From Pseudomonas nitroreducens (GTDB lineage: Bacteria; Pseudomonadota; Gammaproteobacteria; Pseudomonadales; Pseudomonadaceae), in NCBI RefSeq assembly GCF_014204515.1, contig NZ_JACHLI010000002.1:248001-312000 (forward strand): DNA of 64,000 nt, written 5' to 3'. Shown here piece after piece: positions 1-8,525 of this stretch (positions are counted from its first letter, which is position 1; each line of letters starts with the position of its first letter). Made by a program: the position numbers and the translations under genes. A model generated the notes under the pieces. It searched no databases, was not told the origin of the DNA, and saw only the letters and a program-made list of their open reading frames with translations.

Positions 1-559
1 GCATCTCCAGCCCCAGCCCGGCGATGCCCAGCAGCTTGCCGTCACGCTCCACGCGCTGGTCGATGAACAGCGCCAGCTCGCCAGTGCTGCCATCGGTGTC
101 GATGTTCCACATGCGCGGCTTGCCGCTGTCGATGAACTGGAAGTACCAGCTGTCCTTCGGCTCGCTGCGGCTCAGCGTGCGTTCCTTGCCCTTGTCGCTG
201 TAGTAGGCGCCGCTGGCGTTGGAGGTGATCAGCGCCGAGAAGGCCTTCTGCGAGGCGCGGATGCCGCCCAGGTAGCGGGTGAATTCGGCCAGGCGCTCGG
301 GGCTTTCGCCGGCGGCCAGCCAGTCCTGCACCAGGCTGTTGTCGGCGATGCCGGCCGCGGCGGTGATCGGCCCGGTGAGGCGTTTCTCGAAGTCGTTGGC
401 AATCGCCTGGATGCTCGCCGGCAGCGCCTGTTCGAGCAGGTAGCGCTCGCTCAGGCGGTTGACCAGCACGGCGTAGAGGCCGAGGACGATGAGCAGGCTG
501 ATCAGCAGGGCGGCGCCCATGCTGAGGATGAGCTGGGTCTGGATACTTCGCAGGCGCAT
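1..559 (-). CDS. Membrane-bound dCache-type sensory protein, N-terminal part (truncated by window edge)
   Basis: The gene starts at an ATG at 559 and runs off the left end of the window, leaving about 186 residues. The first ~33 residues hold a short basic stretch (MRLRSIQTQL) and one long hydrophobic segment, then an extracytoplasmic domain with helix-rich start and motifs such as RASQKAFSALITSNASGAYY and SWYFQFI that look like a double-Cache (dCache_1) ligand domain. Such N-termini belong to methyl-accepting chemotaxis proteins, diguanylate cyclases or histidine kinases; the output domain is outside the window, so the class is undecided. A chemoreceptor is the most common architecture in Pseudomonas. 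It lies 107 bp downstream of xdhC on the same strand, separated by a hairpin, so it is probably its own transcription unit. Confidence 0.7.
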   Translation of the reverse strand, partial: MRLRSIQTQLILSMGAALLISLLIVLGLYAVLVNRLSERYLLEQALPASIQAIANDFEKRLTGPITAAAGIADNSLVQDWLAAGESPERLAEFTRYLGGIRASQKAFSALITSNASGAYYSDKGKERTLSRSEPKDSWYFQFIDSGKPRMWNIDTDGSTGELALFIDQRVERDGKLLGIAGLGLEM

Positions 560-587
560 TTCTTGTTTTCCTCCGAACGCACAACGA

Positions 588-610
588 AACGCCCGCCAGG
601 CGGCGGGCGA
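588..610 (-). terminator. Probable rho-independent terminator after xdhABC
   Basis: A 7-bp GC stem (GCCCGCC at 591-597, GGCGGGC at 602-608) sits 57 bp past the xdhC stop. Read on the minus strand it is followed by GTTTCGTT, a mediocre U-rich tail. It separates the xdh operon from the sensor gene. Confidence 0.45.
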
Positions 611-666
611 AGAGACGGGGTCGTTGAGTGTATCGGCGCGGGTGGGGAAAACTGTTGTCCCACTGG

Positions 667-1527
667 TCAGGTTTTTGCGCTTTCCGCTTCGTTTCCGCAG
701 GCCCCTTCGCTACACAGCGCTGCCCACTCCACGCCTTCGCGGGTCTGGCGCGCGGGCGCGTCCTGCTGATAGCGGGCAATCACCTGGGCGGCGACCGAGA
801 TCGCCACTTCCAGCGGGCGCTTGCCCGGCACTTCGGCTAGGCCGATGGGGCAGTGCATCTGCTCGATCACCTGCTGGGGATAACCGTGCTGCTCCAGGCG
901 CATCTGGAAGCGCCGGGCCTTGGTGCGCGAGCCGATCATGCCGAGAAATCCCGCGTCGCCGCGCTTGAGCACGGCCTCGGCGATGGCGTAGTCCAGCGGG
1001 TGGTTGTGGGTCATGACCAGGAAGTAGCTGCCCGGCGGCGCCTCGTGCACGGCGTCTTCCGGATCCTCCAGCAGGCGCATGCGCACGCCCTCGGGAACGG
1101 ACTGGGGGAACTCGGCCGCACGGCTGTCCACCCACTCCAGGCGCAGCGGCAGCCCCGCCAGCAGCGGCGCCAGGGCGCGACCCACATGGCCGGCGCCGAA
1201 CAGCACGACCTGCGGGCCGCGCGCGGCAAAGCACTCGAACAGCAGGCTGGCGCGCCCGCCGCAGCATTGGCCCAGCCGCGCGCCGAGGGGGAAGTGCTCC
1301 AGCGCCTGGCTGTCCTTGCCGGCCAGCAGCAGCTGGCGCGCGTGCTCGATGGCGGCGAACTCCAGATGACCTCCGCCAATGGTGTCGAAGGTTTCCCCGG
1401 CGGTGACCAGCATCTTGCAGCCGGACTCGCGGGGCGTGGAGCCTTGCACGCCGATCACGGTGATCAGCACGTAGCCTTCGGCGCTGTCGCGCAGGCGGGC
1501 GATGGCGTCCATCCAGGTGCGGGTCAT
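667..1527 (-). CDS. xdhC: Xanthine dehydrogenase accessory protein XdhC
   Basis: 286 residues. XdhC proteins bind molybdenum cofactor, help its sulfuration and insert it into xanthine dehydrogenase. The N-terminal XdhC/CoxI domain carries GSTPRESGCKM and IGGGHLE (residues ~28-55), the CCGGRASLLFE segment follows, and the C-terminal Rossmann-like half starts at VVLFGAGHVGRAL (~108) and includes the family motif FLGMIGSRTKARRF. The ATG overlaps the xdhB stop codon by 4 bp (ATGA), so the two are probably translationally coupled. It is the third gene of an xdhA-xdhB-xdhC operon; a guanine deaminase gene, often next in P. aeruginosa, is not present here. Confidence 0.93.
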   Translation of the reverse strand: MTRTWMDAIARLRDSAEGYVLITVIGVQGSTPRESGCKMLVTAGETFDTIGGGHLEFAAIEHARQLLLAGKDSQALEHFPLGARLGQCCGGRASLLFECFAARGPQVVLFGAGHVGRALAPLLAGLPLRLEWVDSRAAEFPQSVPEGVRMRLLEDPEDAVHEAPPGSYFLVMTHNHPLDYAIAEAVLKRGDAGFLGMIGSRTKARRFQMRLEQHGYPQQVIEQMHCPIGLAEVPGKRPLEVAISVAAQVIARYQQDAPARQTREGVEWAALCSEGACGNEAESAKT

Positions 1528-4076
1528 GCTTCAGGTTCCTGTTCGGGGGCCGGCGCGTTGGGGTACCCCCTCACCCCGGCCCTCTCCCGGAGGGAGAGGG
1601 AGCTGTTCGCAGCAGCGGTGGAGAGCGACATCTCTTCGGGTGCCGAAGTCGCCGGATGAGTCCGTGGGTTCGCTTCGCGCCGTTCAATCCCCTCTCCCTC
1701 TGGGAGAGGGCTAGGGTGAGGGTTCTCCAGCTCGGATTGGCGCATCGCCTCACAAGCCCAGAGTACCCGCTCCGGCGTCGCCGGCGTATCCAGATCGGGG
1801 CTCAGCCGATAATCCACCAGGCTGGCGATGGCGTCGCGCAGCGCCGACCACACCGAGATCGCCAGCATGAACGGCGGCTCGCCCACGGCCTTGGACAGGT
1901 ACACGCTGTCCTCCTCGTTGGGGCGGTCGAACAGGGCCACGCGGAAGTCTTCCGGTGCATCGCTGACCGCCGGAATCTTGTAGGTCGCCGGTCCTACGGT
2001 GAGCAGCTTGCCGGTGTCGTCCCAGCGCAGCTCCTCGGTGGTCAGCCAGCCCATGCCCTGGATGAAGCCGCCCTCGATCTGGCCGATATCGATGGCCGGG
2101 TTCACGCTGCGGCCGACGTCGTGGAGGATGTCCACCCGCAGCACGCGGTATTCGCCGGTCAAAGTGTCGACCTCTACCTCGGACACCGCCGCGCCGTAAG
2201 CGAAGTAGAAGAACGGATGGCCCTGGCCCTTCTCGCGGTCGTAGAAGATCTTCGGCGTGCGGTAGAAGCCGGTGGCGGAGAGCTGGACGCGGGCGAAGTA
2301 GGCGGCCTGGATGACTGCGGTAAAGTCCAGGTGCTGCGCCCCGACGGTCACGCCGCCGTGCTCGAAACGTATCTCCTGGGGCTTCACTCCATCGCGCTCG
2401 GCGAGGAAGTCGATCAGGCGCTTCTTCAGCGTGCGGGCGGCATCGCGGGCGGCCATGCCGTTCAGGTCAGTGCCGCTGGAGGCAGCGGTGGGCGAGGTGT
2501 TGGGCACCTTGTCGGTGCGCGTCGCGGTGATCACCACACGCTCCAGCGGCACCTGGAATTCCTCGGCGACGATCTGCGCCACCTTGGTGTTCAGGCCCTG
2601 GCCCATCTCGGTGCCGCCATGGTTCAGCTGGATGCTGCCGTCGGTGTAGAGGTGGACCAGCGCGCCGGCCTGGTTGAGGTGCTGCGCGGTGAAGGAAATA
2701 CCGAACTTCACGGGCGTCAGCGCCAGGCCCTTCTTCAGTACCGGGCTCCGCGCATTGAATTCATGGATTGCCGAGCGGCGCATCGCATAGTCGCTACTCA
2801 GTTCCAGCCGCGCGATCAGCTCGCCCAGCAGGTTGTGCTCGACCTTCTGGTGGTAGGGCGTCAGGTCGCGGCCCTGTCCACCGGCGAGCGTGCCGCCGTA
2901 CAGGTTGAGCTTGCGCACCTCCAGCGGGTCCTTGCCGACCGCGCGGGCGATGTCGTCCATGGCGCGCTCGATGATCATCATCCCCTGCGGGCCGCCGAAG
3001 CCGCGGAAGGCGGTATGCGAGACGATATTGGTGAAGCTGCGGTAGCCGGAGATGGCGACGTCGGGGATGAAGTAGGCGTTGTCGGCATGGAACATCGCGC
3101 GGTCGACGATGGCGTCGGAAAGGTCCGGCGAGTGGCCGCAGTCGCCCACCACTTCCAGCTGCGCGGCGAGCAGCCGGCCGTCGTCGTCGAAGCCGATACG
3201 GTAGCGGTTGTGGAAGGGGTGGCGCTTGCCGGTCAGGCGCATGTCCTCGGCGCGTGGCAGGCGCAGTTTCACCGCGCGGCCGGTCTTGTGCGCGAGCAGC
3301 GCGGCGAGACAGGCGAAGGGCGCTGCCTGGGTTTCCTTGCCGCCGAAGCCGCCACCCATGCGCCGCACTTCCACGGTGACCCTGGCCAGCGGGATCGCCA
3401 GCACCTCGGCCACCAGCTTCTGCACTTCGCTGGGATGCTGGCTGGAGGTGTGCACCAGCATGCCGCCGTCATCCATGGGCAGGGCAAGGGAAGCCTGGCC
3501 TTCGAGGTAGAAGTGCTCCTGGCCGCCGATGAACTGGCAGGCCTCCAGCACCTGCGGAGCCGCTTCCAGCGCCGCCTGCGCATCGCCCCGGCGCATGTGG
3601 TGCGGCGGGCGCACGAAGCGTTCCTCGGCCTTGGCCTGCAGCGGGTCGATCAGTGGTTGTTCTTCGGCGTACTCGACCTTCGCCAGGCGCGCCGCGCGGC
3701 GGGCCTGGATCAACGACTCGGCGGCGACGGCGAACAGCGCCTGGCCGTGGTACTTCACCCGCTCGCCGGCCAGCAGCGGGTCGCCGGGGAACACCGGGCC
3801 GATATCGGTGTGGCCGGGCACGTCGTCCAGGGTCAGCACCGCCACGACGCCGGGGGCGCTGCGCACGGCGTCGAGGTCAAGGGAAAGCACGGCGCCGCAG
3901 GCGATTTCAGTCAGGCCGACGGCGGCGTGCAGCAGCTCGCGCGGCTCCTTCAGGTCGTCCACGTAGCGCGCCGCGCCACTTACGTGCAGCGCCGCGCTGT
4001 CGTGCTCGCGGGGCTTGCCGGCGCTGTGGACGGCGACCGCGACGCCGTTGCTGGCCAGCGGTGGCAGGCTACGCAT
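1524..4076 (-). CDS. xdhB: Xanthine dehydrogenase large (molybdopterin) subunit XdhB with repeat-derived C-terminal tail
   Basis: 850 residues. Molybdopterin subunit that oxidises hypoxanthine/xanthine to urate with XdhA. Family signatures visible are RMGGGFGGKETQ, the AFRGFGGPQGM loop, GTEMGQGLNTKV and KAVGEPPFML near the C-terminus. The ATG at 4076 is chosen over an upstream in-frame start because GAGG lies 7 nt before it; it overlaps the xdhA stop by 8 bp. The recognisable domain ends near residue 780. The last ~66 residues (1527-1724) are encoded by two inverted arms of a dispersed intergenic repeat and read NPHPSPLPEGEG ... SLSLRERAGVRG, then the frame continues to a TGA overlapping xdhC. 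Bacterial XdhB proteins are usually about 780-800 residues, so the tail is an added extension; the catalytic part looks intact. Confidence 0.94.
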   Translation of the reverse strand: MRSLPPLASNGVAVAVHSAGKPREHDSAALHVSGAARYVDDLKEPRELLHAAVGLTEIACGAVLSLDLDAVRSAPGVVAVLTLDDVPGHTDIGPVFPGDPLLAGERVKYHGQALFAVAAESLIQARRAARLAKVEYAEEQPLIDPLQAKAEERFVRPPHHMRRGDAQAALEAAPQVLEACQFIGGQEHFYLEGQASLALPMDDGGMLVHTSSQHPSEVQKLVAEVLAIPLARVTVEVRRMGGGFGGKETQAAPFACLAALLAHKTGRAVKLRLPRAEDMRLTGKRHPFHNRYRIGFDDDGRLLAAQLEVVGDCGHSPDLSDAIVDRAMFHADNAYFIPDVAISGYRSFTNIVSHTAFRGFGGPQGMMIIERAMDDIARAVGKDPLEVRKLNLYGGTLAGGQGRDLTPYHQKVEHNLLGELIARLELSSDYAMRRSAIHEFNARSPVLKKGLALTPVKFGISFTAQHLNQAGALVHLYTDGSIQLNHGGTEMGQGLNTKVAQIVAEEFQVPLERVVITATRTDKVPNTSPTAASSGTDLNGMAARDAARTLKKRLIDFLAERDGVKPQEIRFEHGGVTVGAQHLDFTAVIQAAYFARVQLSATGFYRTPKIFYDREKGQGHPFFYFAYGAAVSEVEVDTLTGEYRVLRVDILHDVGRSVNPAIDIGQIEGGFIQGMGWLTTEELRWDDTGKLLTVGPATYKIPAVSDAPEDFRVALFDRPNEEDSVYLSKAVGEPPFMLAISVWSALRDAIASLVDYRLSPDLDTPATPERVLWACEAMRQSELENPHPSPLPEGEGIERREANPRTHPATSAPEEMSLSTAAANSSLSLRERAGVRGYPNAPAPEQEPEA
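1565..1724. repeat. Paired inverted repeat (CCCTCACCC...GGGAGAGGG family), copy 1, inside xdhB
   Basis: Left arm 1566-1600 (CCCTCACCCCGGCCCTCTCC then GGGAGAGGG) and right arm 1690-1722 (CCCCTCTCCC, GGGAGAGGG, TAGGGTGAGGG) are reverse complements of each other and each is itself a small hairpin; 88 bp lie between. The same arms occur at 8383-8503, 26569-26692 and 63719-63857. Here the element lies in the 3' end of the xdhB reading frame. Confidence 0.9.
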
Positions 4077-5493
4077 GGCGCACCTCGGCAAGGCTTGGGG
4101 ACCATTCCAGTAGTGCGCGCTGCAACAGGTTCTGCGCCACCTTCAGGCTATAGGCGGCGCTGGCGCGCAGGTCGTCGATGGGCTGGAAATCCTCTGGTAT
4201 CGCGGCTTGGGCGACGGCCACGGCAGCCGCGTTGAACGGCCGGCCGCGCAGGGCCGCTTCGGTCTTCGCGCCGCACAACGGCGTGGCGGCCATGCCCCCG
4301 CAGGCCAGGCGCACGTCGATGACCGTGCCTGTTTCGTCGAGGTCCAGGCGCAGGGCCAGGCACACGGCGGAGATGTCGTCGTCGCGGCGCTTGGACACCT
4401 TGTCCACGCGGAACCGCTGGTGACTGCGCAGGCGTGGGATCAGCACGGCCTCGATGTATTCGCCAGGCTGCAGGAGCGTCTTGCGGTAACCGGTGAAGAA
4501 GCCGTCGATGGGGATTTCGCGCACGGCTCCCGCCCTGCGCAGGCGCAGCCGGGCATCCAGGGCCAGCAGCACCGGTGGCATGTCGCCGATGGGCGAGGCG
4601 TTGGCGATGTTGCCGCCCAGGCTGCCGCGCTGACGAATCTGCAGCGAGCCCAGGCGCTCCAGCAGGGCGGCGACGCCGGGGAATTCCTGCAGCGCCTGCA
4701 GGCAATCGGCGTAGGTCCGCGCGGCACCGATCAGCAGGTGCTCGGGGTGGACTTCCAGGCGATGCAATTCGCTCACCCGGTCCAGGTGGATCAGCGCCGG
4801 GAAGGCCTTGAGAGCCTGCGTGGCTTCCAGCGCCAGGTCGGTGCCGCCGGCGATCAACCGGGCCTGCGGATGGCTCTGCAGCAGGCTGTCCAGTTCGTCC
4901 AGCGAGCCAGGCAGCCAGGCCTGTGCCTCGCCCTCGCGCAGGCTGCCGGCGCCGGACATTTCCCGCAGACGGGCGGCGGTCAGGGCGGTGTTCTGCTCGC
5001 AGCGGTCGCGGCATGGCTGCCCGGCGATCTGCGTGGCGGCATCGAGGATCGGCCGGTAACCGGTGCAGCGGCAGAGGTTGCCGGACAGCGCAGTCAGTGC
5101 GGTCTCGCGATCATGCGGCGGCGGCGAGTGGTGCCAGGCGAACAGCGACATGACGATGCCCGGCGTGCAGAAGCCGCACTGCGAGCCGTGGCAGTCCACC
5201 ATGGCCTGTTGCACCGGGTGCAGCGCACCGGGCTCGCCGAGGTGTTCCACGGTCAGCACCTGGCGCCCGTGCACCGCGCCCAGCAACGTGATGCAGGCGT
5301 TCACCGCCCTGTAGCGCAGCCCGTCAGCCTCCGGTTCGACGAGCACCACGGTGCAGGCGCCGCAGTCGCCCGAGGCGCAGCCCTCCTTGGTGCCGGTGCG
5401 TGCGCGGTGGATGCGCAGGTAGTCGAGCAGGCTGGTCTCCGGCACGAATCCTTCGGCCTGGACCGCTTCGTCACCGAGCAGGAACTGGATCAT
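4069..5493 (-). CDS. xdhA: Xanthine dehydrogenase small subunit XdhA (2Fe-2S and FAD domains)
   Basis: 474 residues. Carries electrons from the molybdenum centre of XdhB through two [2Fe-2S] clusters to FAD and NAD+. Cluster ligands: C39, C44, C47 (GCASGDCGAC) plus a Cys in VNACITLL for the plant-type ferredoxin domain; GSQCGFCTPG (~109) and LCRCTGYRP (~142) for the second cluster. The FAD-binding domain begins near residue 190 with the LIAGGTDLALEA motif and contains GSLGGNIANASPIGDMPP. The start is supported by GAGG 7 nt upstream of the ATG at 5493. First gene of the xdhABC operon; the 8-bp overlap with xdhB suggests coupled translation and a 1:1 complex. Confidence 0.94.
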   Translation of the reverse strand: MIQFLLGDEAVQAEGFVPETSLLDYLRIHRARTGTKEGCASGDCGACTVVLVEPEADGLRYRAVNACITLLGAVHGRQVLTVEHLGEPGALHPVQQAMVDCHGSQCGFCTPGIVMSLFAWHHSPPPHDRETALTALSGNLCRCTGYRPILDAATQIAGQPCRDRCEQNTALTAARLREMSGAGSLREGEAQAWLPGSLDELDSLLQSHPQARLIAGGTDLALEATQALKAFPALIHLDRVSELHRLEVHPEHLLIGAARTYADCLQALQEFPGVAALLERLGSLQIRQRGSLGGNIANASPIGDMPPVLLALDARLRLRRAGAVREIPIDGFFTGYRKTLLQPGEYIEAVLIPRLRSHQRFRVDKVSKRRDDDISAVCLALRLDLDETGTVIDVRLACGGMAATPLCGAKTEAALRGRPFNAAAVAVAQAAIPEDFQPIDDLRASAAYSLKVAQNLLQRALLEWSPSLAEVRHA

Positions 5494-5961
5494 CGGGAGT
5501 CCTCGTCGTCATGCGTGCGGCCGCGCCGCGCCGCTTCGCGAAGGCTGTCCGTGGGCATCGAGAGCCGCGTGGCGCAGGCTCCCAGGCACAAGCATAGGCA
5601 GCGGAGCAGGCTTGACCAGTGGGGCAGGAAAGCGCCGGGCTCGACATTCTTCGAAGTGCCGTACGTCGAGACTGACGTTGTCCTCGCGGCGCTTTCGGGC
5701 GAAGGTGGCTTGGCCGCCGCGTCGGGGGCGGGCTGAAAGCCTCGGGCCAGAAGCCTGGCGGGGCGGATCGAGGCGTAGGACGTCGCGCTTCGTCTGATAG
5801 GAAACTTCTTCCTTTTATAGTTCTCTTGATAGAGAGACTCAATTTTCATGATGCCCTAAATCAATGGGCATTCCTTGTCATCAGGCGATAATCTTGCCCC
5901 TGTCGAATTTCAACCGATCGACCACTCGATTAAACGACAACTCTCTACGAGGAATTGCCTA
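5494..5961. other. Divergent intergenic region between xdhA and ahpC
   Basis: 468 bp. The left two thirds are GC-rich and must contain the xdhABC promoter, which I cannot locate. Position 5797 onward is abruptly AT-rich and holds the ahpC control region. An open frame at 5490-5849 on the minus strand has no ribosome-binding site, no known domain and coding-unlike composition, and is not annotated. Confidence 0.6.
5817..5892 (+). promoter_or_regulatory. Putative ahpC promoter with OxyR-like tetrad spacing
   Basis: ATAG (5817), GATA (5828), TCAA (5839) and GATG (5850) are spaced exactly 7 nt apart, the spacing of the OxyR motif ATAG-N7-CTAT-N7-ATAG-N7-CTAT, but only the first tetrad matches well. 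A candidate -10 GATAAT is at 5887-5892 with no good -35, as expected for an activator-dependent promoter. AhpC genes are OxyR-controlled in pseudomonads; the exact site is inference. Confidence 0.35.
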
Positions 5962-6525
5962 ATGAATCTGATCAACACCGCCGTTCAACCGTTCAAGGTC
6001 AACGCTTTCCACAATGGCAAGTTCATCGAAGTCACCGAGCAGTCCCTGAAGGGCAAGTGGTCCGTTCTGATCTTCATGCCGGCAGCCTTCACCTTCAACT
6101 GCCCGACCGAGATCGAAGACGCCGCCAACAACTACGCCGAGTTCCAGAAAGCCGGTACCGAGGTCTACATCGTGACCACCGATACCCACTTCTCCCACAA
6201 GGTGTGGCACGAAACTTCCCCGGCCGTTGGCAAAGCCCAGTTCCCGCTGATCGGCGACCCGACCCACCAGCTGACCAACGCCTTCGGCGTGCACATTCCG
6301 GAAGAAGGCCTGGCCCTGCGCGGCACCTTCGTGATCAACCCGGAAGGCATCATCAAGACCGTCGAAATCCACTCCAACGAGATTGCTCGTGACGTCGGCG
6401 AGACCCTGCGCAAGCTGAAAGCTGCCCAGTACACCGCCGCTCACCCGGGCGAAGTCTGCCCGGCCAAGTGGAAAGAAGGCGAGAAGACCCTGGCTCCGTC
6501 CCTGGACCTGGTCGGCAAGATCTAA
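5962..6525 (+). CDS. ahpC: Alkyl hydroperoxide reductase AhpC (2-Cys peroxiredoxin)
   Basis: 187 residues, the usual length. Reduces organic peroxides, H2O2 and peroxynitrite in the cytoplasm. The peroxidatic cysteine is C47 in FTFNCPTE and the resolving cysteine is C166 in GEVCPAKW. The ATG at 5962 is chosen because GAGGAATT stands 7-13 nt upstream and because the protein then begins at the conserved MNLINTAVQPFK. ahpF, its dedicated reductase, follows after 195 bp containing a strong hairpin. The promoter region suggests OxyR control. Confidence 0.97.
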   Translation: MNLINTAVQPFKVNAFHNGKFIEVTEQSLKGKWSVLIFMPAAFTFNCPTEIEDAANNYAEFQKAGTEVYIVTTDTHFSHKVWHETSPAVGKAQFPLIGDPTHQLTNAFGVHIPEEGLALRGTFVINPEGIIKTVEIHSNEIARDVGETLRKLKAAQYTAAHPGEVCPAKWKEGEKTLAPSLDLVGKI

Positions 6526-6532
6526 GAACGCT

Positions 6533-6597
6533 CGGGGAGCGGTTGCGCGGCGGCTCCCGCCCCGCAACCACCGGGCGCCCGCCCACTGCGCTCCCCG
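6533..6597 (+). terminator. Long hairpin between ahpC and ahpF (attenuator or mRNA processing stem)
   Basis: The outer stem pairs 6533-6541 (CGGGGAGCG) with 6589-6597 (CGCTCCCCG), and an inner stem pairs 6541-6547 (GGTTGCG) with 6563-6569 (CGCAACC). There is no T-run, so it is more likely a partial terminator or a 3'-protecting stem that keeps ahpC transcripts more abundant than ahpF. Confidence 0.55.
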
Positions 6598-6720
6598 AAC
6601 CGTTTGCTATACCCCGAGGATGCCTACCGGCATCCTCCCTGCCAAAGCCAAAAGCGTGCGTAGGGTGGGCTGAACAGCTCGCCGGGGAACCCCTTTGCTC
6701 AAATTCCGAGGATTTGAATC

Positions 6721-8286
6721 ATGTTGGACGCCACTCTCAAAACCCAGTTGAAGGCCTATCTGGAAAAGGTCCAGCAGCCGTTCGAAATCGTCGCGTCCCT
6801 CGATGACAGCGACAAATCCCGCGAGATGAGCGAGCTGCTGCACGAAATCGTCGGCCTGACCGACAAGATCACCCTGCGTGAAGATGGCAGCGATGCGCGC
6901 AAGCCGTCCTTCGCGCTGAACCGCCCGGGGGCGAACATCGGTCTGGCTTTCGCCGGCATCCCCATGGGCCACGAGTTCACCTCCCTGGTGCTGGCGCTGC
7001 TGCAGGTCGGCGGCCACCCGTCCAAGCTCGACGCCGAAGTGATCGAGCAGATCAAGGGCATCCAGGGTTCGTTCGAGTTCGAAACCTATTTCTCGCTGTC
7101 CTGCCAGAACTGCCCGGACGTGGTCCAGGCGCTGAACCTGATGGCTGTGCTCAACCCGAACATCCGCCACGTCGCCATCGACGGCGCGCTGTTCCAGGAA
7201 GAAGTCGAGCGTCGCCAGGTGATGGCGGTGCCGAGCATCTACCTCAACGGTGAAGTGTTCGGCCAGGGCCGCATGGGCGTGGAAGAAATCCTCGCCAAGA
7301 TCGACACCGGCGCCGCGGCCCGCGAAGCCGAGAAGCTGTCGGCCAAGGAAGAATTCGATGTACTGGTCGTCGGCGGTGGCCCGGCCGGCGCTGCGGCGGC
7401 GATCTATGCCGCCCGTAAAGGCATCCGCACTGGCGTGGCAGCCGAGCGCTTCGGCGGCCAGGTGCTGGACACCATGGCCATCGAGAACTTCATCTCGGTG
7501 ACCGAGACCGAAGGCCCGAAACTGGCTCGCCAGCTGGAAGAACACGTCAAGCACTACGACGTCGACATCATGAACCTGCAGCGCGCCAGCGCGCTGATTC
7601 CGGCGAAGACCGCCGGCGGCCTGCACGAAGTGCAGTTCGAGGGCGGCGGCAGCCTCAAGGCCAAGTCGCTGATCCTCGCCACCGGCGCCCGCTGGCGCGA
7701 AATGGGCGTGCCGGGCGAGAAGGAATACAAGGCCAAGGGTGTGTGCTTCTGCCCGCACTGCGACGGCCCGCTGTTCAAGGGCAAGCGCGTGGCGGTGATC
7801 GGCGGCGGTAACTCCGGCGTCGAAGCGGCCATCGACCTGGCCGGCATCGTCGCCCACGTGACCCTGCTGGAGTTCGACAGCAAGCTGCGCGCCGACGCCG
7901 TACTGCAACGCAAGCTGTTCAGCCTGCCGAACGTCGACGTGATCACCAGCGCGCTGACCAGCGAAGTGAAAGGCGATGGCCAGAAGGTCACCGGCCTGGT
8001 CTACAAGGACCGCAACTCGGAAGAGTTCAAGTCCGTCGAGCTGGAAGGCATCTTCGTGCAGATCGGCCTGCTGCCCAACAGCGACTGGCTCAAGGGCACC
8101 ATCGAACTGACCTCGCGTGGCGAGATCATCGTCGACGCTCGCGGTGAAACCTCGCTGCCGGGCATCTTTGCCGCCGGTGACGTGACCACCGTTCCGTACA
8201 AGCAGATCGTGATCGCGGTCGGCGAAGGCGCCAAGGCGTCGCTCTCCGCCTTCGACCACCTGATCCGCTCCTCCGCGCCAGCCTGA
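6721..8286 (+). CDS. ahpF: Alkyl hydroperoxide reductase subunit AhpF (NADH:peroxiredoxin oxidoreductase)
   Basis: 521 residues. Flavoprotein that passes electrons from NADH through two disulfide centres to AhpC. The N-terminal domain (1-200) is a tandem thioredoxin fold with the active CQNC pair (C128, C131). The rest is a thioredoxin-reductase-like FAD/NADH module: [19 protein letters not shown] near 216, CFCPHCDGP with C344/C347, [18 protein letters not shown] for the nucleotide site, and [16 protein letters not shown] near the C-terminus. Same strand as ahpC; followed by a strong terminator. Confidence 0.97.
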   Translation: MLDATLKTQLKAYLEKVQQPFEIVASLDDSDKSREMSELLHEIVGLTDKITLREDGSDARKPSFALNRPGANIGLAFAGIPMGHEFTSLVLALLQVGGHPSKLDAEVIEQIKGIQGSFEFETYFSLSCQNCPDVVQALNLMAVLNPNIRHVAIDGALFQEEVERRQVMAVPSIYLNGEVFGQGRMGVEEILAKIDTGAAAREAEKLSAKEEFDVLVVGGGPAGAAAAIYAARKGIRTGVAAERFGGQVLDTMAIENFISVTETEGPKLARQLEEHVKHYDVDIMNLQRASALIPAKTAGGLHEVQFEGGGSLKAKSLILATGARWREMGVPGEKEYKAKGVCFCPHCDGPLFKGKRVAVIGGGNSGVEAAIDLAGIVAHVTLLEFDSKLRADAVLQRKLFSLPNVDVITSALTSEVKGDGQKVTGLVYKDRNSEEFKSVELEGIFVQIGLLPNSDWLKGTIELTSRGEIIVDARGETSLPGIFAAGDVTTVPYKQIVIAVGEGAKASLSAFDHLIRSSAPA

Positions 8287-8306
8287 TGACCTCGCGCTAG
8301 AGAAAG

Positions 8307-8346
8307 AAACGCCCGGCTCACGAGAGTGAGTCGGGCGTTTTCTTTT
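8307..8346 (+). terminator. Rho-independent terminator after ahpF
   Basis: AACGCCCGGCTCAC, loop GAGA, GTGAGTCGGGCGTT, then TTTTCTTTT. The stem is 13-14 bp with one mismatch. It closes the ahpCF unit 20 bp past the stop. Confidence 0.92.
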
Positions 8347-8382
8347 GTGCAGGGAATCGTTCTGCGAAATCTGCGCTTGGCT

Positions 8383-8503
8383 TTCCCTCACCCCAACCCT
8401 CTCCCGTAGGGAGAGGGGGCAGATCGTGCCGGCTGACGCTGTGGTTTCATCCTGCACCATACGGTCCCCTCTCCCGCTTGCGGGAGAGGGTTAGGGTGAG
8501 GGG
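8383..8503. repeat. Paired inverted repeat (CCCTCACCC...GGGAGAGGG family), copy 2
   Basis: Left arm 8383-8417 and right arm 8466-8502 are reverse complements; the spacer is about 50 bp. The spacer, the right arm (CTCTCCCGCTTGCGGGAGAG) and the flanking GGGGCTTTTGATCT closely match copy 3 at 26569, so these two copies form a subtype. Confidence 0.9.
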
Positions 8504-8525
8504 CTTTTGATCTGTAGAAGCGACC

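Noticed and set aside
1656..4235. Long open frame antisense to xdhB
   Set aside because: Same artefact; xdhB has full family motifs.
5490..5849. 119-codon frame upstream of xdhA
   Set aside because: No ribosome-binding site, no recognisable domain, overlaps the ahpC control region.
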